Virus record (IMG/VR): IMGVR_UViG_3300010354_000120
Location: 1-53,647 of that record
DNA from: a virus
Reading direction: 5' to 3' (one strand)
DNA length: 53,647 nt
Both the position numbers and the translations under genes were made by a program. Numbering within the stretch: position 1 is the stretch's first letter; every line of letters begins with the position of its first letter. Positions 53,526 to 53,647 of this stretch are shown piece by piece. The notes under the pieces are model-generated. The model saw only the letters and a list, made by a program, of their open reading frames with translations. It made no database searches and was not told where the DNA came from.

Positions 53526-53647
53526 TGGTTGAAAAAGTAAAGTTTGTAAGTATCACTCGTGTGATTGATGACCGCAAAGGTATTCATTATCTTGATGCTA
53601 TTGATGAGAATGGAATGCACTGGACAGCAGAGATGGATAATAAACAA
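53525..53647 (+). CDS. Hypothetical protein, N-terminal part (partial)
   Basis: 41 residues to the window edge, start in TAATG overlap. VKFVSITRVIDDRKGIHYLDAI then GMHWTAEM: beta hairpin pattern. Too short to classify. Confidence 0.5.
   Translation, partial: MVEKVKFVSITRVIDDRKGIHYLDAIDENGMHWTAEMDNKQ

Overview
The window is a piece of the genome of a T4-like cyanophage (a myovirus of marine Synechococcus or Prochlorococcus). Evidence for this: recognisable T4 core genes (gp33, gp59, gp32, gp53, gp48, gp4, gp54-like, gp26, gp51); the usual cyanophage auxiliary metabolic genes (speD, thyX, phoH, prs, glutaredoxin); a DUF4278 protein otherwise typical of cyanobacteria; very large tail and fibre genes; AT-rich, tightly packed genes joined by ATGA/TAATG overlaps; and T4-type late promoters (TATAAATA). 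No psbA, psbD or hli gene is seen here.

Layout. 1-2940: end of a glycine-rich fibre gene, then small genes with an HNH nuclease, a glutaredoxin, a DUF6433-type protein and speD. 2941-3720: a hairpin-dense stretch with four very small genes (exported Cys-pair protein, DUF4278, one membrane protein, one basic peptide), closed by a terminator that holds the next promoter. 3782-8990: thyX, phoH, a PD-(D/E)XK nuclease, gp33, gp59 and gp32 (nucleotide metabolism, DNA replication, late-transcription control). 8991-11396 (minus strand): gp53, gp48, a conserved unknown and gp4. 11429-27522: the baseplate hub and tail module: gp54-like, gp26/gp51 (with a canonical -1 slippery site between them), two giant tape-measure-like proteins carrying different wall hydrolases, a gp27-like hub, a gp5-type OB protein, a spike-like protein and fibres. 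27610-29388: small genes, tRNA-Leu(UAG) and a methyltransferase-like gene. 29509-40835: a 1999-aa beta-helix fibre, an antisense cassette of three paralogous small proteins, a 1100-aa repeat fibre and a 226-aa structural protein. 40920-48713: accessory region with an SprT-like protease, a LOG-family phosphoribohydrolase, PRPP synthetase and many small unknown genes. 48751-51697: two more structural proteins. 51786-53647: more small unknown genes, running off the window.

Regulation. Three promoter classes can be read. (i) Host sigma70-type promoters, TTGACA-17-TATACT. (ii) T4-like late promoters, exactly TATAAATA at three sites, with near matches elsewhere. (iii) A recurrent composite without a -35 box, TG(G/T)CAC-N29 to 31-TATAAT-like, seen five times, always just after a stop codon and always ahead of small accessory genes. 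Hairpin terminators are compact, and several overlap promoters or antisense coding sequence.

Most notable: the gp26/gp51 slippery heptamer (a lambda G/GT-like frameshift architecture), the TGKCAC promoter family, the LOG+Prs pair (a possible nucleotide-scavenging pathway to PRPP), the mosaic antisense adhesin-like cassette, the hairpin-rich 3.0-3.3 kb region with a duplicated leader motif, and the apparent distribution of the T4 gp5 functions over separate genes.
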